Shown: in pieces, positions 37,661 through 46,199 of the stretch
Layout: each line of letters starts with the position of its first letter
Numbering within the stretch: position 1 is the first letter of the stretch
NCBI RefSeq assembly: GCF_041380235.1
Contig: NZ_JBGIYY010000003.1
Location: 124,001 to 188,000, forward strand
Origin: Glaciecola sp041380235
GTDB taxonomy: Bacteria; Pseudomonadota; Gammaproteobacteria; Enterobacterales; Alteromonadaceae
Direction of reading: 5' to 3'
Length of the DNA: 64,000 nucleotides
Position numbers and translations under genes: made by a program
The notes under the pieces: model-generated
Told to the model about the DNA's origin: nothing
The model's input: the letters and a program-made list of their open reading frames with translations, nothing else
The model's database searches: none

Positions 37661-38407
37661 ATGGAACACAGAGGTGGGGCGAGTTACTTTTTTCAAGGTT
37701 TTGAATTAATTCGGACAAAGGGCTTGAAGCGTTTTGTCTTTGTGCCGCTGTTTATTAACATTATTCTATTCTCCATCGCTTTCTATTTTATCTTAGATTA
37801 CATTCAGTTTGGCGTAGATTACATCATTGGCTTCATTCCTGACTTTTTAGGATGGCTAAAAGAGGGGCTTATCTTTGTTTTATGGCCTATCGCTGTGATC
37901 ACTGTTCTGTTGGTTTTTGCGCTTCTTTTTGGGACCTTAGCCAATTGGATCGCCGCGCCGTTTAATGGATTGCTCAGCGAAAAAGTTGAACGTCATTTAC
38001 TGCAGCAAGATTTGGGCGATGAAGGCCTTTTCGATGCCGTAAAAGATATACCAAGAACGCTAGGCCGGGAAATGTCTAAGCTCGCCTACTTTATTCCAAG
38101 AGCGCTTGGATTCTTGATTTTGTTTTTCATCTTACCCCTCGTTGGGCAAGTACTCTGGTTCATGTTTAATGCATGGATGATGGCTATTCAGTATTGTGAC
38201 TACCCTTTTGATAATCACAAAATAGGCTTTAAACCTATGCGCAGCCAGTTATTAGAGCAAAAACCAGCATGCTTTAGTTTTGGACTTATGGTGAGTTTGT
38301 TTTCGCTGATTCCGATCCTGAATTTTATAGTCATGCCTGTGGCTATTTGCGGGGCAACGGCAATGTGGACTGAACGGTTTAGAGAGGCAGCCCTTGCAAA
38401 TCAGTAG
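37661..38407 (+). CDS. cysZ: Sulfate transporter CysZ-family protein
   Basis: Inner-membrane sulfate permease feeding cysteine synthesis. The 248-residue protein begins at the ATG at 37661 (MEHRGGASYFFQGFELIRTKGLKRFVFVPL), in line with E. coli CysZ (253). The open frame extends 32 codons upstream with no family similarity. Four hydrophobic regions are visible, with the amphipathic LANWIAAPFNGLLSEKVE segment between. It is divergent from smc, and the distance to the smc start (238 bp) must hold both promoters. It converges with the Sel1-like gene 9 bp downstream. Confidence 0.9.
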   Translation: MEHRGGASYFFQGFELIRTKGLKRFVFVPLFINIILFSIAFYFILDYIQFGVDYIIGFIPDFLGWLKEGLIFVLWPIAVITVLLVFALLFGTLANWIAAPFNGLLSEKVERHLLQQDLGDEGLFDAVKDIPRTLGREMSKLAYFIPRALGFLILFFILPLVGQVLWFMFNAWMMAIQYCDYPFDNHKIGFKPMRSQLLEQKPACFSFGLMVSLFSLIPILNFIVMPVAICGATAMWTERFREAALANQ

Positions 38408-38416
38408 TCTAATGGG

Positions 38417-40015
38417 CTAATAACTGAGAACATATTGCCAATGTGTAATTGCCTCAGCGTGATTGGCATTTCTTGCCACGTGCAACAACTCATTAGCCGC
38501 TTCAATTCGTTCTGATTCCTTGCCAAGCTGTTGTTGCCATAGTGAAAGGTACAGCTTGGGAATATTTTCTGTATCGTGATGCTCAAGAAAGGTAATACCT
38601 GTGCTTGGCTTATAAGCGGCTTTGTCATAGCGCTGACAAGTTTTACTTGGGGCAATGCTCAGTGCTTCTGTCGAAGCATCCTGCCATTTCAGCATCTTCA
38701 CATTATTCAATTCACCCCCTTCACTCTCAACCATTAAATTGGGAGCTGTGGGTGAGCCGCAGTGCAGGCTTGCCATTTGTTTAGACAATGCATACTCGTC
38801 AACAAATCCCGCAAAATGCGCAAGCTCATGCACAAAGACCGAATATTCGTCGGCACGATCGAGGTACATAACACCTCTTTGCACATATGCTTTGCCCGCA
38901 TCCGTAATTACCACTAAATGCGTAAAGTTTGGCGGCCTCAAGACTTCAGCAAAGGCTTTTAAGTCACAATTAATTCTTGCGTTAATAGCTTGATTCTTGC
39001 AAGCAAGTACATTTTTTGGCAGCCAGACTACTGGATTCATGCAAATCGAAAGCCCCTCAAAACGTTCATCTTGTTCAAACTGTCGTTTAATTTGATTGGC
39101 TCTCACAACGGTTTCTAAAGAACTCGCGACAACTTGGAGCTGTTGGCTGCACCACGTTTTTCGCAGCTGGCGCATTGGTGCATCATTCGCAGCGAATATA
39201 TCCGTCAGCTTCGATTGTGCCTGATTACTTAGCACTTCTAAGTAGTCTTGAGCTTTATCCACACCGAGCATCGCCGCGCGAATAAAGGAGGACTTAGCCT
39301 CTTCTACCTGACCTATTTGCCAGTATAAGAGCCCTAAATCAAAGGCACTGGCGCCATCATACTGAGAAGACTTTTCGAGCCAATATAAGGCCAGGGTGCG
39401 ATTCTCTTCACGAATATTAACAAGTACATCCAAATCTTGATCAGCTGCAGGCACACTGGCAGCGTGTTGGTGATAATATTTGGCTAATGTAATCACTGCC
39501 GGCACATAGCCCTCGCGAGCTGAATTTTTAAGAAGTCGCAAGCGCTCTTGCCTGTTGTTCAACAACAAGGACAATTCAAACTGGCTCTGAGGGTGATTTA
39601 GGTTTGAAGCAAAGCTAAACCATCGCGTTTTATCCCGCTCATTATTACTGTGTACGGCAAGCGCATAAGCCGCTTGAGATTTAATTGTTTTAAACGCCCC
39701 ATGTGATATCAAATGCTCAGTCTTTACATCGCTTGTTGTTTGAGCATTTTCTTCAATATCTAACAAGTATTGTGTAAAAGGAAGTAATGCTATCTGCGTT
39801 AACCAATACTTGTCTTTATCGGTTTCAGCCAAAACCAACAGTGTATTGGCGGCTTCTTGATTGCCTAGCCTTGCGCTTTTATATAACAAAGGATGGGATT
39901 GAGAGTTATTGAGAGTATTCGCAAAAGACAGTAGCTGATATGAGCTAGCGTTGTCACTGCCCGATATCAACAGCACCAAGATACAAATCGGCGCTATGAT
40001 AAAGCGTTTAAGCAT
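38417..40015 (-). CDS. Secreted Sel1-like-repeat protein with a metzincin-type zinc metalloprotease motif
   Basis: The 532-residue protein begins with a signal peptide (LKRFIIAPICILVLLISGSDNASS). Residues about 40-265 contain Sel1-like helical repeats (AREGYVPAVITLAKYYHQ, SSQYDGASAFDLGLLYWQIGQ, AAMLGVDKAQDYLEVL). The C-terminal part has HELAHFAGFVD: H396, E397, H400, G403 and D406 fit HExxHxxGxxD, with Asp as third ligand. APNLMVE follows about 22 residues on and looks like a metzincin Met-turn (M428). Six cysteines in the C-terminal half suggest disulfides. The likely role is a periplasmic or extracellular protease whose helical repeats bind partners. It starts 8 bp after nlpI, so co-expression is very likely. 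I do not recognise a characterised orthologue. Confidence 0.75.
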   Translation of the reverse strand: MLKRFIIAPICILVLLISGSDNASSYQLLSFANTLNNSQSHPLLYKSARLGNQEAANTLLVLAETDKDKYWLTQIALLPFTQYLLDIEENAQTTSDVKTEHLISHGAFKTIKSQAAYALAVHSNNERDKTRWFSFASNLNHPQSQFELSLLLNNRQERLRLLKNSAREGYVPAVITLAKYYHQHAASVPAADQDLDVLVNIREENRTLALYWLEKSSQYDGASAFDLGLLYWQIGQVEEAKSSFIRAAMLGVDKAQDYLEVLSNQAQSKLTDIFAANDAPMRQLRKTWCSQQLQVVASSLETVVRANQIKRQFEQDERFEGLSICMNPVVWLPKNVLACKNQAINARINCDLKAFAEVLRPPNFTHLVVITDAGKAYVQRGVMYLDRADEYSVFVHELAHFAGFVDEYALSKQMASLHCGSPTAPNLMVESEGGELNNVKMLKWQDASTEALSIAPSKTCQRYDKAAYKPSTGITFLEHHDTENIPKLYLSLWQQQLGKESERIEAANELLHVARNANHAEAITHWQYVLSY

Positions 40016-40023
40016 CTGTTTAT

Positions 40024-40908
40024 CTAATCTTTAGCACGGCTTGAAGCGCGAATATTCGCCAGTTCAATACGTGCATATTTATGTTCAACGTACTCATGGA
40101 CATTAGTGCTTAAGGATAACTTAAAATAATTTGCAGCAGTTACCACATTGCCCCTATATGCGTGATACTTACCTAAGTAAAAATACGCTTCACACAGGCG
40201 GTTATTCAACTCAGTCTGAGACTGCACGTCCATAATAAGCTCAGCGACTACCGTTGCTTCATCGACTTTGCCTAAATAAAAGTCAACTAAGCTGGTAGAC
40301 CATTTGTCATTATCTAGCTCCTTGCGACGGCTTTCCAATTGCTCAAAAGCATTCACTTCGTTTAGCTGCCTAGCCGCAATATAATGCCACAACACCCGAA
40401 TAGGGTCAGACTCATCTTTGTTTAAGAATGCTAAGGTATCTTGCGCCGCGAGCTCACTGCGGCCGCCATAATACAAAGCAATGCCTCGGTTGAGTAAGGC
40501 AAAGTGATAGTCTGGATTGATTTCTAAGGTGGAATCAAAGGCTTCATAAGCCTGAAGAAACTGCCCTTCTTGAGTATAGTGCACACCCACAGAGTTATAC
40601 GCCTCAGCCATATCGGGTTTTAGACGCAGTGCCTCAGTGTAATCGAGCAAAGCTAAACTCTTTAAGCCAATAGAGTCATAAGCAATTCCCCTTTGAAACA
40701 ACAGCTCTGCTCGCTCTTCTTCATTCAGCGGAGCCTGATACAAAATATGGGTATAACGAGCAATGACAAGCTGTGCACGTTGACTGGTTGGCTCGGGCTC
40801 GGCTAACAATAAAGAATTTACCGATGGGCCTTGACGCGATGAGCTACAGCCACCCACAAAAACGACCATTAGCAAAACAAGAAGACGCGCTGAGCCTAAA
40901 TTAATCAC
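40024..40908 (-). CDS. nlpI: TPR lipoprotein NlpI
   Basis: Outer-membrane lipoprotein with a signal peptide and lipobox FVGGC (Cys21), then tetratricopeptide repeats (LLFQRGIAYDSIGLKSLALLDY, AYNSVGVHYTQEGQFLQAYEAF, HFALLNRGIALYYGGRSELAAQD). At 294 residues it equals E. coli NlpI, where it is an adaptor for the Prc protease and scaffolds murein hydrolases. It lies downstream of pnp as in E. coli, here with a DUF1244 gene between, and is followed by the Sel1-metalloprotease gene with an 8-bp gap. Confidence 0.92.
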   Translation of the reverse strand: MINLGSARLLVLLMVVFVGGCSSSRQGPSVNSLLLAEPEPTSQRAQLVIARYTHILYQAPLNEEERAELLFQRGIAYDSIGLKSLALLDYTEALRLKPDMAEAYNSVGVHYTQEGQFLQAYEAFDSTLEINPDYHFALLNRGIALYYGGRSELAAQDTLAFLNKDESDPIRVLWHYIAARQLNEVNAFEQLESRRKELDNDKWSTSLVDFYLGKVDEATVVAELIMDVQSQTELNNRLCEAYFYLGKYHAYRGNVVTAANYFKLSLSTNVHEYVEHKYARIELANIRASSRAKD

Positions 40909-41037
40909 TTATAAACAACCTTTTTAAATTTTTGAATAAACAATGACTGCCGCATTGCCTGCAAAACAAAACAGACTTTGAAAGCTGACGCAATAAGTGT
41001 ACTCAAATAACAGCAATATGCCTAGAGCTTGAAATGT

Positions 41038-41340
41038 TTAAGCGTTTTTTCGCTGTTTACGGAGTTCAAACTGCGCCTGCTGTTCATCAGTCGCTGGCAG
41101 TTGGTGGTGCTCCTTCCAGTCAGCATAAGGCATTTTATAAATATGTTCGCGCGCTTCCGGATCTGTCATATCAATATTACGAGTATGTGCCTCTTCGAGA
41201 TACCACTTTGACAGACAGTTACGACAAAAATCGGCTACGATCATCAAATCAATATTTTGTACGTCTTTATTTTTATCTAAGTGGTTTAACAGACGTCTAA
41301 ATGCTGCTGCTTCTAGCTCTGTTTGAGTTTGTTTATCCAT
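41038..41340 (-). CDS. DUF1244 family protein
   Basis: The 100-residue soluble helical protein has the core AAAFRRLLNHLDKNKDVQNIDLMIVADFCRNCLSKWYLEEA, including CRNC, typical of DUF1244 (SMc04008-like), a family of unknown function. It lies between pnp and nlpI on the same strand, but a terminator separates it from pnp. Confidence 0.85.
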   Translation of the reverse strand: MDKQTQTELEAAAFRRLLNHLDKNKDVQNIDLMIVADFCRNCLSKWYLEEAHTRNIDMTDPEAREHIYKMPYADWKEHHQLPATDEQQAQFELRKQRKNA

Positions 41341-41363
41341 TTATATTTCCTGTTGTTCTATTT

Positions 41364-41391
41364 AAAAAAAAGGAGCCACTAGGCTCCTTTT
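41364..41391 (-). terminator. Intrinsic terminator of pnp
   Basis: The 9-bp stem AAAGGAGCC/GGCTCCTTT with loop ACTA is followed on the minus strand by a T-rich run; it lies 25 bases after the pnp stop. Confidence 0.8.
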
Positions 41392-41415
41392 ATACATTTA
41401 ATCGGTTTGAATAGT

Positions 41416-43536
41416 TTACTCGCTATCGTTACCGCTAGCTTCTGGTGCTTGCGGTTTTTCTAGCAATTCTTTGATACTTAAACGTACACGATTTTGACGA
41501 TCAATTTCCATGACTTTAACATCAACCGCTTGGCCTTCTGACAAATGGTCAGTCACTTTGTTTACGCGTTCATGAGCGATTTGTGAAATATGTACAAGTC
41601 CTTCTTTGCCAGGTAATACTTCAACAAATGCACCAAAATCAACGATGCGCATAACTTTACCATGATAAGTAGCACCTACTTCGAGCTCTGCAGTTACTTG
41701 CTTGATACGATCAATAGCAATATCGGCTTTGGCTTTTTCAGTCGCAAAAATCTTGATGGTACCGTCATCTTCAATCTCGATGTTAGTATCAGACGCTTCA
41801 GTAATTGAACGGATGGTTGCACCACCTTTACCAATCACGTCACGGATTTTGTCTTGATCAACTTTCATCATGTAGATACGCGGAGCGTATTCAGACATTT
41901 CATCGCGGTGACCCGAAATCGCTTCGTCCATCACGCCTAATATATGTAAGCGCGCTTCTTTTGCTTGCTTAAGCGCAATCTGCATGATTTCTTTAGTGAT
42001 ACCTTCAATTTTGATGTCCATTTGAAGTGCGGTAATACCGTTGGTAGTACCCGCCACTTTAAAGTCCATGTCACCTAGATGATCTTCGTCACCCAGAATG
42101 TCAGAAAGTACTACAAAGTTTTCGTCAGATTTAACTAAGCCCATTGCGATACCTGCAACAGATGCCTTAATCGGAACACCGGCATCCATAAGCGCTAGTG
42201 AACTACCACAAACAGAAGCCATTGAAGACGAACCGTTTGACTCAGTAATTTCAGATACCAAACGCACTACATATGGGAATTCTTCCGCTGAAGGCATTAC
42301 TGCCTGCATACCGCGTTTTGCCAAACGACCGTGACCAATCTCACGACGCTTAGGAGAACCAACAAAACCCGTCTCGCCGACGCAGTATGGAGGGAAGTTG
42401 TAATGCAGCATAAAGCGGCTATCTTCACGACCACCAAGTGCGTCAATCATCTGTGCGTCACGCTCAGTACCAAGAGTTGCAACCACAATCGCTTGGGTTT
42501 CACCACGCGTAAACACGGCAGAACCGTGTGTTCTTGGTAACAGGCCTGTAGCCATATCAAGGGCACGGATGGTTTGAGGATCACGTCCGTCTATACGTTT
42601 TTCACCGGCTAAAATACGCGAGCGTACTGCTTCACTTTCAATTTCATGACAAAAACCGCTGATTTCTTTTGCATCAAGCGTTTCATCTGCTGCAATTAAA
42701 TCGGCAATAGTTTTTTCAGTCACAGCGGTTACAGCATCTTTACGCTCTAACTTGTCAGAGATTTGATATGCCGCAAGCATTCCGTCAAGGGCCGCTGCTT
42801 TTACTTTGTCTTTAAGATCTGTGTTTACAACAGGAGCAACCCAGTTCCAAGAGGGCGTATTCACTTCAGCAGCAAACTCTCTTATCGCGTTAACAACCGT
42901 TTGTGATTGCTCGTGTCCGTATACCACGGCACCTAACATTACGTCTTCTGACAATATGTCCGCTTCTGATTCAACCATCAATACAGCGCTTTCAGTACCC
43001 GCAACTACTAAATCTAATTGACTATCGGCAGTTTCTGAGGCGCGAGTATTTAATACGTATTCGTTATTGATATAGCCAACGCGCGCAGCACCAACAGGCC
43101 CGTTAAACGGTAATCCTGAAATCGCTAGAGCAGCCGAGGTACCAATCAATGAAATTATATCAGTAGGGATGTCTGGATTAGCAGAAAGCACGGTAATGAT
43201 GATTTGTACTTCATTCATAAACCCATCTGGGAATAATGGACGAATTGGTCTATCGATTAAGCGAGAGGTTAATGTTTCGCTTTCAGAAGGACGACCTTCA
43301 CGCTTGAAAAATCCACCAGGAATTTTACCAGCTGCGTAGGTTTTTTCTTGATAATTTACGGTTAATGGAAAGAAGTTTTGATCTGCTTTTGCTTCTTTTT
43401 TACCCACAACAGTAACTAATACTGCCGTGTCGTCCATGCTTGCCATCACAGCTGCTGTAGCTTGTCTGGCGATTACACCTGTTTCTAAGGTGACAGTATG
43501 TTGACCATACTGAAATGTTTTTGTAATAGGAGTCAC
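41416..43536 (-). CDS. pnp: Polynucleotide phosphorylase
   Basis: 3'-5' phosphorolytic exoribonuclease and degradosome component. The 706-residue protein (E. coli 711) has two RNase PH domains (residues about 1-230 and 310-550, e.g. RIDGRDPQTIRALD and AGTTNGITALQMDIKIEG), a KH domain (DVIGKGGATIRSITE, about 560-615) and an S1 domain (GKVMRIVDFGAFVEVLPGKEGLVHISQ, about 620-690). The terminator follows. The usual upstream gene rpsO is not next to it here. Confidence 0.97.
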   Translation of the reverse strand: MTPITKTFQYGQHTVTLETGVIARQATAAVMASMDDTAVLVTVVGKKEAKADQNFFPLTVNYQEKTYAAGKIPGGFFKREGRPSESETLTSRLIDRPIRPLFPDGFMNEVQIIITVLSANPDIPTDIISLIGTSAALAISGLPFNGPVGAARVGYINNEYVLNTRASETADSQLDLVVAGTESAVLMVESEADILSEDVMLGAVVYGHEQSQTVVNAIREFAAEVNTPSWNWVAPVVNTDLKDKVKAAALDGMLAAYQISDKLERKDAVTAVTEKTIADLIAADETLDAKEISGFCHEIESEAVRSRILAGEKRIDGRDPQTIRALDMATGLLPRTHGSAVFTRGETQAIVVATLGTERDAQMIDALGGREDSRFMLHYNFPPYCVGETGFVGSPKRREIGHGRLAKRGMQAVMPSAEEFPYVVRLVSEITESNGSSSMASVCGSSLALMDAGVPIKASVAGIAMGLVKSDENFVVLSDILGDEDHLGDMDFKVAGTTNGITALQMDIKIEGITKEIMQIALKQAKEARLHILGVMDEAISGHRDEMSEYAPRIYMMKVDQDKIRDVIGKGGATIRSITEASDTNIEIEDDGTIKIFATEKAKADIAIDRIKQVTAELEVGATYHGKVMRIVDFGAFVEVLPGKEGLVHISQIAHERVNKVTDHLSEGQAVDVKVMEIDRQNRVRLSIKELLEKPQAPEASGNDSE

Positions 43537-43829
43537 ACTCTATCCTTTATTTAATCTATGATTTATAAGCTTTTTATCGCGCACGCATTATAGCGGTAAG
43601 TCTCACTCAATACCACGATAATAGGATTTTTTCGTTTAAAAACAATTTATGGACGGCGCTATGTAGATATTGGGCTGTTTGTTCGGGTGCATCTTATTCG
43701 CGATTAATACCTAAGTATCTACGCTAATCTGCACCGCGTCTCTAACGTAGTCGATAGTATTTTTATCGAGATCGAATCCTGTGTGTATCGCCAACACGGT
43801 CAATTTTAGCGGGGAGCAGAGCATTTATT

Positions 43830-44204
43830 ATGACGCTTATGACGATAAAAGACTTTAGAGCAAGGCCCTGCAGCATAGAATATTTAACGCTATACAGCGC
43901 CTGTACTAGCCTCTTGCTTTCAATTACAGCCGCAAGCTTTGGACAATTAGAACCTGCCTGGGGAATCGCAATATTTTGTTACTTGATATTAAGCATGGCT
44001 TTTTTAGGCTTCTGTCGATTCAAGCGCAATGCGCGCGCCACACAATTCTATATCGAATGGTTGCGCGCTTTACCAAACAGCGACCTTGCAACGCTAACTT
44101 ACCGTTTAAAGGCCCAGAGCAAAGAGCGTGAATTAGTCAACAGCTTGCATATTGAAGCTCTGTCAAAACCTAAAGCTAAATGCAAGCGACCGACCCTTGC
44201 CTAA
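43830..44204 (+). CDS. Hypothetical small membrane protein
   Basis: I do not recognise this 124-residue protein. It has two adjacent hydrophobic helices (about residues 18-38 and 44-64), then a basic, soluble C-terminal tail (about 65-124). It lies between pnp and nhaR and converges with nhaR (14-bp gap). A 293-bp interval separates it from pnp, divergently. A start a few codons in (the second ATG) is equally possible. Confidence 0.5.
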   Translation: MTLMTIKDFRARPCSIEYLTLYSACTSLLLSITAASFGQLEPAWGIAIFCYLILSMAFLGFCRFKRNARATQFYIEWLRALPNSDLATLTYRLKAQSKERELVNSLHIEALSKPKAKCKRPTLA

Positions 44205-44218
44205 CATTTTCTTTTGCG

Positions 44219-45121
44219 CTATTTAAAAATTATATCTCGAGCCGTGCTGCATACTGCAGCAACCGCTGGGTGCGTTACCTTTCTTTCTGCTGAAATTGCA
44301 TAAAATTTTTGTTTGATGTCTGACAATCTACCAATGACTTCCAAGCCAAAGTTATCCTTTACCTCATCCTCAATGATGGTAGGCATAAAGAATATTCCAA
44401 AGCCGGCTTTACCAAATGATTTCATCAACGCACTGTCATCATATTGGCCTCTTATTATCGGGTATATATTCGCATCGTGACACCACTTATCAAATAGCTG
44501 ACGAATAGCATTTTGTTTGGTTGGCAACAGCACAGGTGCTTCATTTAAGCAGGCAGGAAACGGTCCGCGCAAATTCTTGGCAAGCGACGGGGCGGCAAAA
44601 AAAGATAATTCAGATTGCCCTAAATAGTGATTGTAGGCTTTGATACTAAAAGCGCTAGATAAGGGCGTGTCGGTCAATACCATATCTACTTCGTGCACAG
44701 CCAGTTCACCGAGTATGGTCTCAACAGGGCCCTCTCTGCACATTAAACTGACCTCTTGCGATAACGACAATGCTGGTTCTAAAATTTTGTATACGATGGT
44801 TTTTGGCAAGGCGCTAGCCGCACTGACAATGAACTCTGACGTTCCTACCAATGGTGCGCCTCTTAATACGTCTGTAAGTTCTTTACCCAGTTCGAAAATG
44901 TCATCTGCATAGCGTAAGACCAAGCGTCCAGTTTCGGTTAAACGCAAGCGTCTGCCTACTCTATCAAACAGCGGTTGGCCAATACGCTCTTCCAGCATAC
45001 TGAGCTGTCCGCTTATGGTTTGTGGCGTGATAAAAAGCTTGTCGGCTGCCCGAGCAATGCTACCCTCTGTTGCGACTACCCAAAAATAATGAAGGTGTTT
45101 ATAATTTAAATTCTCTGCCAT
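44219..45121 (-). CDS. nhaR: NhaR-type LysR regulator
   Basis: The 300-residue LysR protein has the NhaR-type N-terminus NYKHLHYFWVVATEGSIARAADKL...TPQTISGQLSMLEERI and DNGEFDDAALMKAFG-like segments (RGQYDDSALMKSFGKAGFGIFFMPT). In E. coli NhaR activates nhaA and other cell-surface genes in response to sodium. No nhaA is adjacent, so the target here is unknown. It is divergent from the S30AE-like gene, with 203 bp between. Confidence 0.85.
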   Translation of the reverse strand: MAENLNYKHLHYFWVVATEGSIARAADKLFITPQTISGQLSMLEERIGQPLFDRVGRRLRLTETGRLVLRYADDIFELGKELTDVLRGAPLVGTSEFIVSAASALPKTIVYKILEPALSLSQEVSLMCREGPVETILGELAVHEVDMVLTDTPLSSAFSIKAYNHYLGQSELSFFAAPSLAKNLRGPFPACLNEAPVLLPTKQNAIRQLFDKWCHDANIYPIIRGQYDDSALMKSFGKAGFGIFFMPTIIEDEVKDNFGLEVIGRLSDIKQKFYAISAERKVTHPAVAAVCSTARDIIFK

Positions 45122-45324
45122 AGGTGTCCGCCGATATATCCCAACTGTTGGCGCTTAGCGCGCATCTGATTCTAAAATCATCGATACATTCAAGGACAAG
45201 TAAACTTTCCTTTCCAAGAGTATAGCTCAGTTTTTCCGATTAAGTGTTATACATATAATCGAATTTATTCGTTCACTTTAAGTTGATAATGTTTTAAGCG
45301 TGGTAAGACTAAATTGAAGTTGAG

Positions 45325-45663
45325 ATGGAATATAAACTGAAGTTAACAAACATTTCCTTGAGTGAGCATGAGCGAGATTTAATAGATACGCGCATGTCCC
45401 TGGGGCTGACTCGCTTTGCCAATCTTATTTCTAAGTTCGAGATTAATCTAGCACGCAAACCAAAAACCGAGAACAACCTGCCTATCGTTTGCTCAGTAAA
45501 GGTAAATCTTCAAGCCGGGCATGAAATAGAGGTATACGATAGTGCAAACAGCGCCGATGCTGCACTGAGTCAATCAGTGCAGCGCACCAAGCGAGCAATA
45601 GAAAGGCACCTGCGTCATCATAGAGGCCCTAGGTTAGGCTCTAGTATGACTAGTCGAACATAA
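45325..45663 (+). CDS. S30AE (HPF/RaiA)-like ribosome-hibernation domain protein
   Basis: The 112-residue protein has the beta-alpha-beta-beta-beta-alpha pattern of HPF/RaiA: KLKLTNISLSEHERDLIDTRMSLGLTRF, FEINLARKPK, VCSVKVNLQAGHEIEVYDSANSADAALSQSVQRTKRAIERHLRHHR. The helix-rich start and the ending with two basic helices resemble ribosome-associated inhibitor proteins; identity to E. coli HPF is low, so it is a divergent paralogue, not called hpf. The stop overlaps a strong terminator that is shared with tRNA-Leu. Confidence 0.7.
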   Translation: MEYKLKLTNISLSEHERDLIDTRMSLGLTRFANLISKFEINLARKPKTENNLPIVCSVKVNLQAGHEIEVYDSANSADAALSQSVQRTKRAIERHLRHHRGPRLGSSMTSRT

Positions 45664-45691
45664 AAAAACGAAGCAATTGCTTCGTTTTTTA
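45662..45691. terminator. Bidirectional terminator
   Basis: The near-perfect palindrome (six A, CGAAGCAA, TTGCTTCG, six T) lies between two converging transcripts: the S30AE-like gene on plus and tRNA-Leu with its upstream secG unit on minus. Confidence 0.85.
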
Positions 45692-45698
45692 TTTAAAT

Positions 45699-45783
45699 TG
45701 GTGCGGAAAGGGGGACTCGAACCCCCACGGCCTAAGCCACCACCCCCTCAAGATGGCGTGTCTACCAATTCCACCACTTCCGC
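45699..45783 (-). tRNA. leuU: tRNA-Leu (GAG)
   Basis: The 85-nt class II tRNA read on minus starts GCGGAAG and ends TTTCCGC-ACCA, with CCA encoded. The D-arm is GGTGGAATTGGTAGACA. The anticodon loop TTGAGGG gives anticodon GAG. The long variable arm and the T-arm GGGGGTTCGAGTCCCCC are in place. In E. coli leuU also lies immediately downstream of secG. Confidence 0.96.
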
Positions 45784-45800
45784 AAATACTTTACTTAACA

Positions 45801-46187
45801 CTAATTTGGAATATCTGACGCCGCCTCTGGAGTATCTTCAGGAGAAGCAGGCACAGATTCAGAGCTTGGAATATCAGAAGGAATGACTCTCTCTACTGGC
45901 ATAACCTGCTCGATTGGGATATCAATATTTTGGAAACCGTCCACGGCTTCTTCTTTATTTACCGACATGCTGCCTATCATCAAACTAATGAAAAAGAATA
46001 ATGAGGCCAACACTGCCGTAGTTCTTGTCATAAAATTGCCAGAACCGCTTGAGCCAAATACAGTGTTAGAACCGCCAGCGCCGAATGATGCTCCCATGTC
46101 TGCACCCTTGCCTTGTTGGATCAGCACAAACCCAATTAGCATCAATGCAACCACCAAGTAAGACACTAACAAAATTTCATATAACAT
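45801..46187 (-). CDS. secG: Preprotein translocase subunit SecG
   Basis: Small SecYEG channel subunit. The 128-residue protein has two transmembrane helices (about residues 3-22 and 53-73), with the conserved loop QGKGADMGASFGAGGSNTVFGSSGSGNFMTR between. The C-terminal tail is long and rich in Pro/Ser/Glu. It lies between tpiA and leuU, 12 bp after tpiA, as in relatives. Confidence 0.95.
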   Translation of the reverse strand: MLYEILLVSYLVVALMLIGFVLIQQGKGADMGASFGAGGSNTVFGSSGSGNFMTRTTAVLASLFFFISLMIGSMSVNKEEAVDGFQNIDIPIEQVMPVERVIPSDIPSSESVPASPEDTPEAASDIPN

Positions 46188-46199
46188 TGTTTTTCCTTT

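Noticed and set aside
43537..43829. Search for rpsO directly upstream of pnp
   Set aside because: No 89-codon frame resembling ribosomal protein S15 exists in this interval on either strand.
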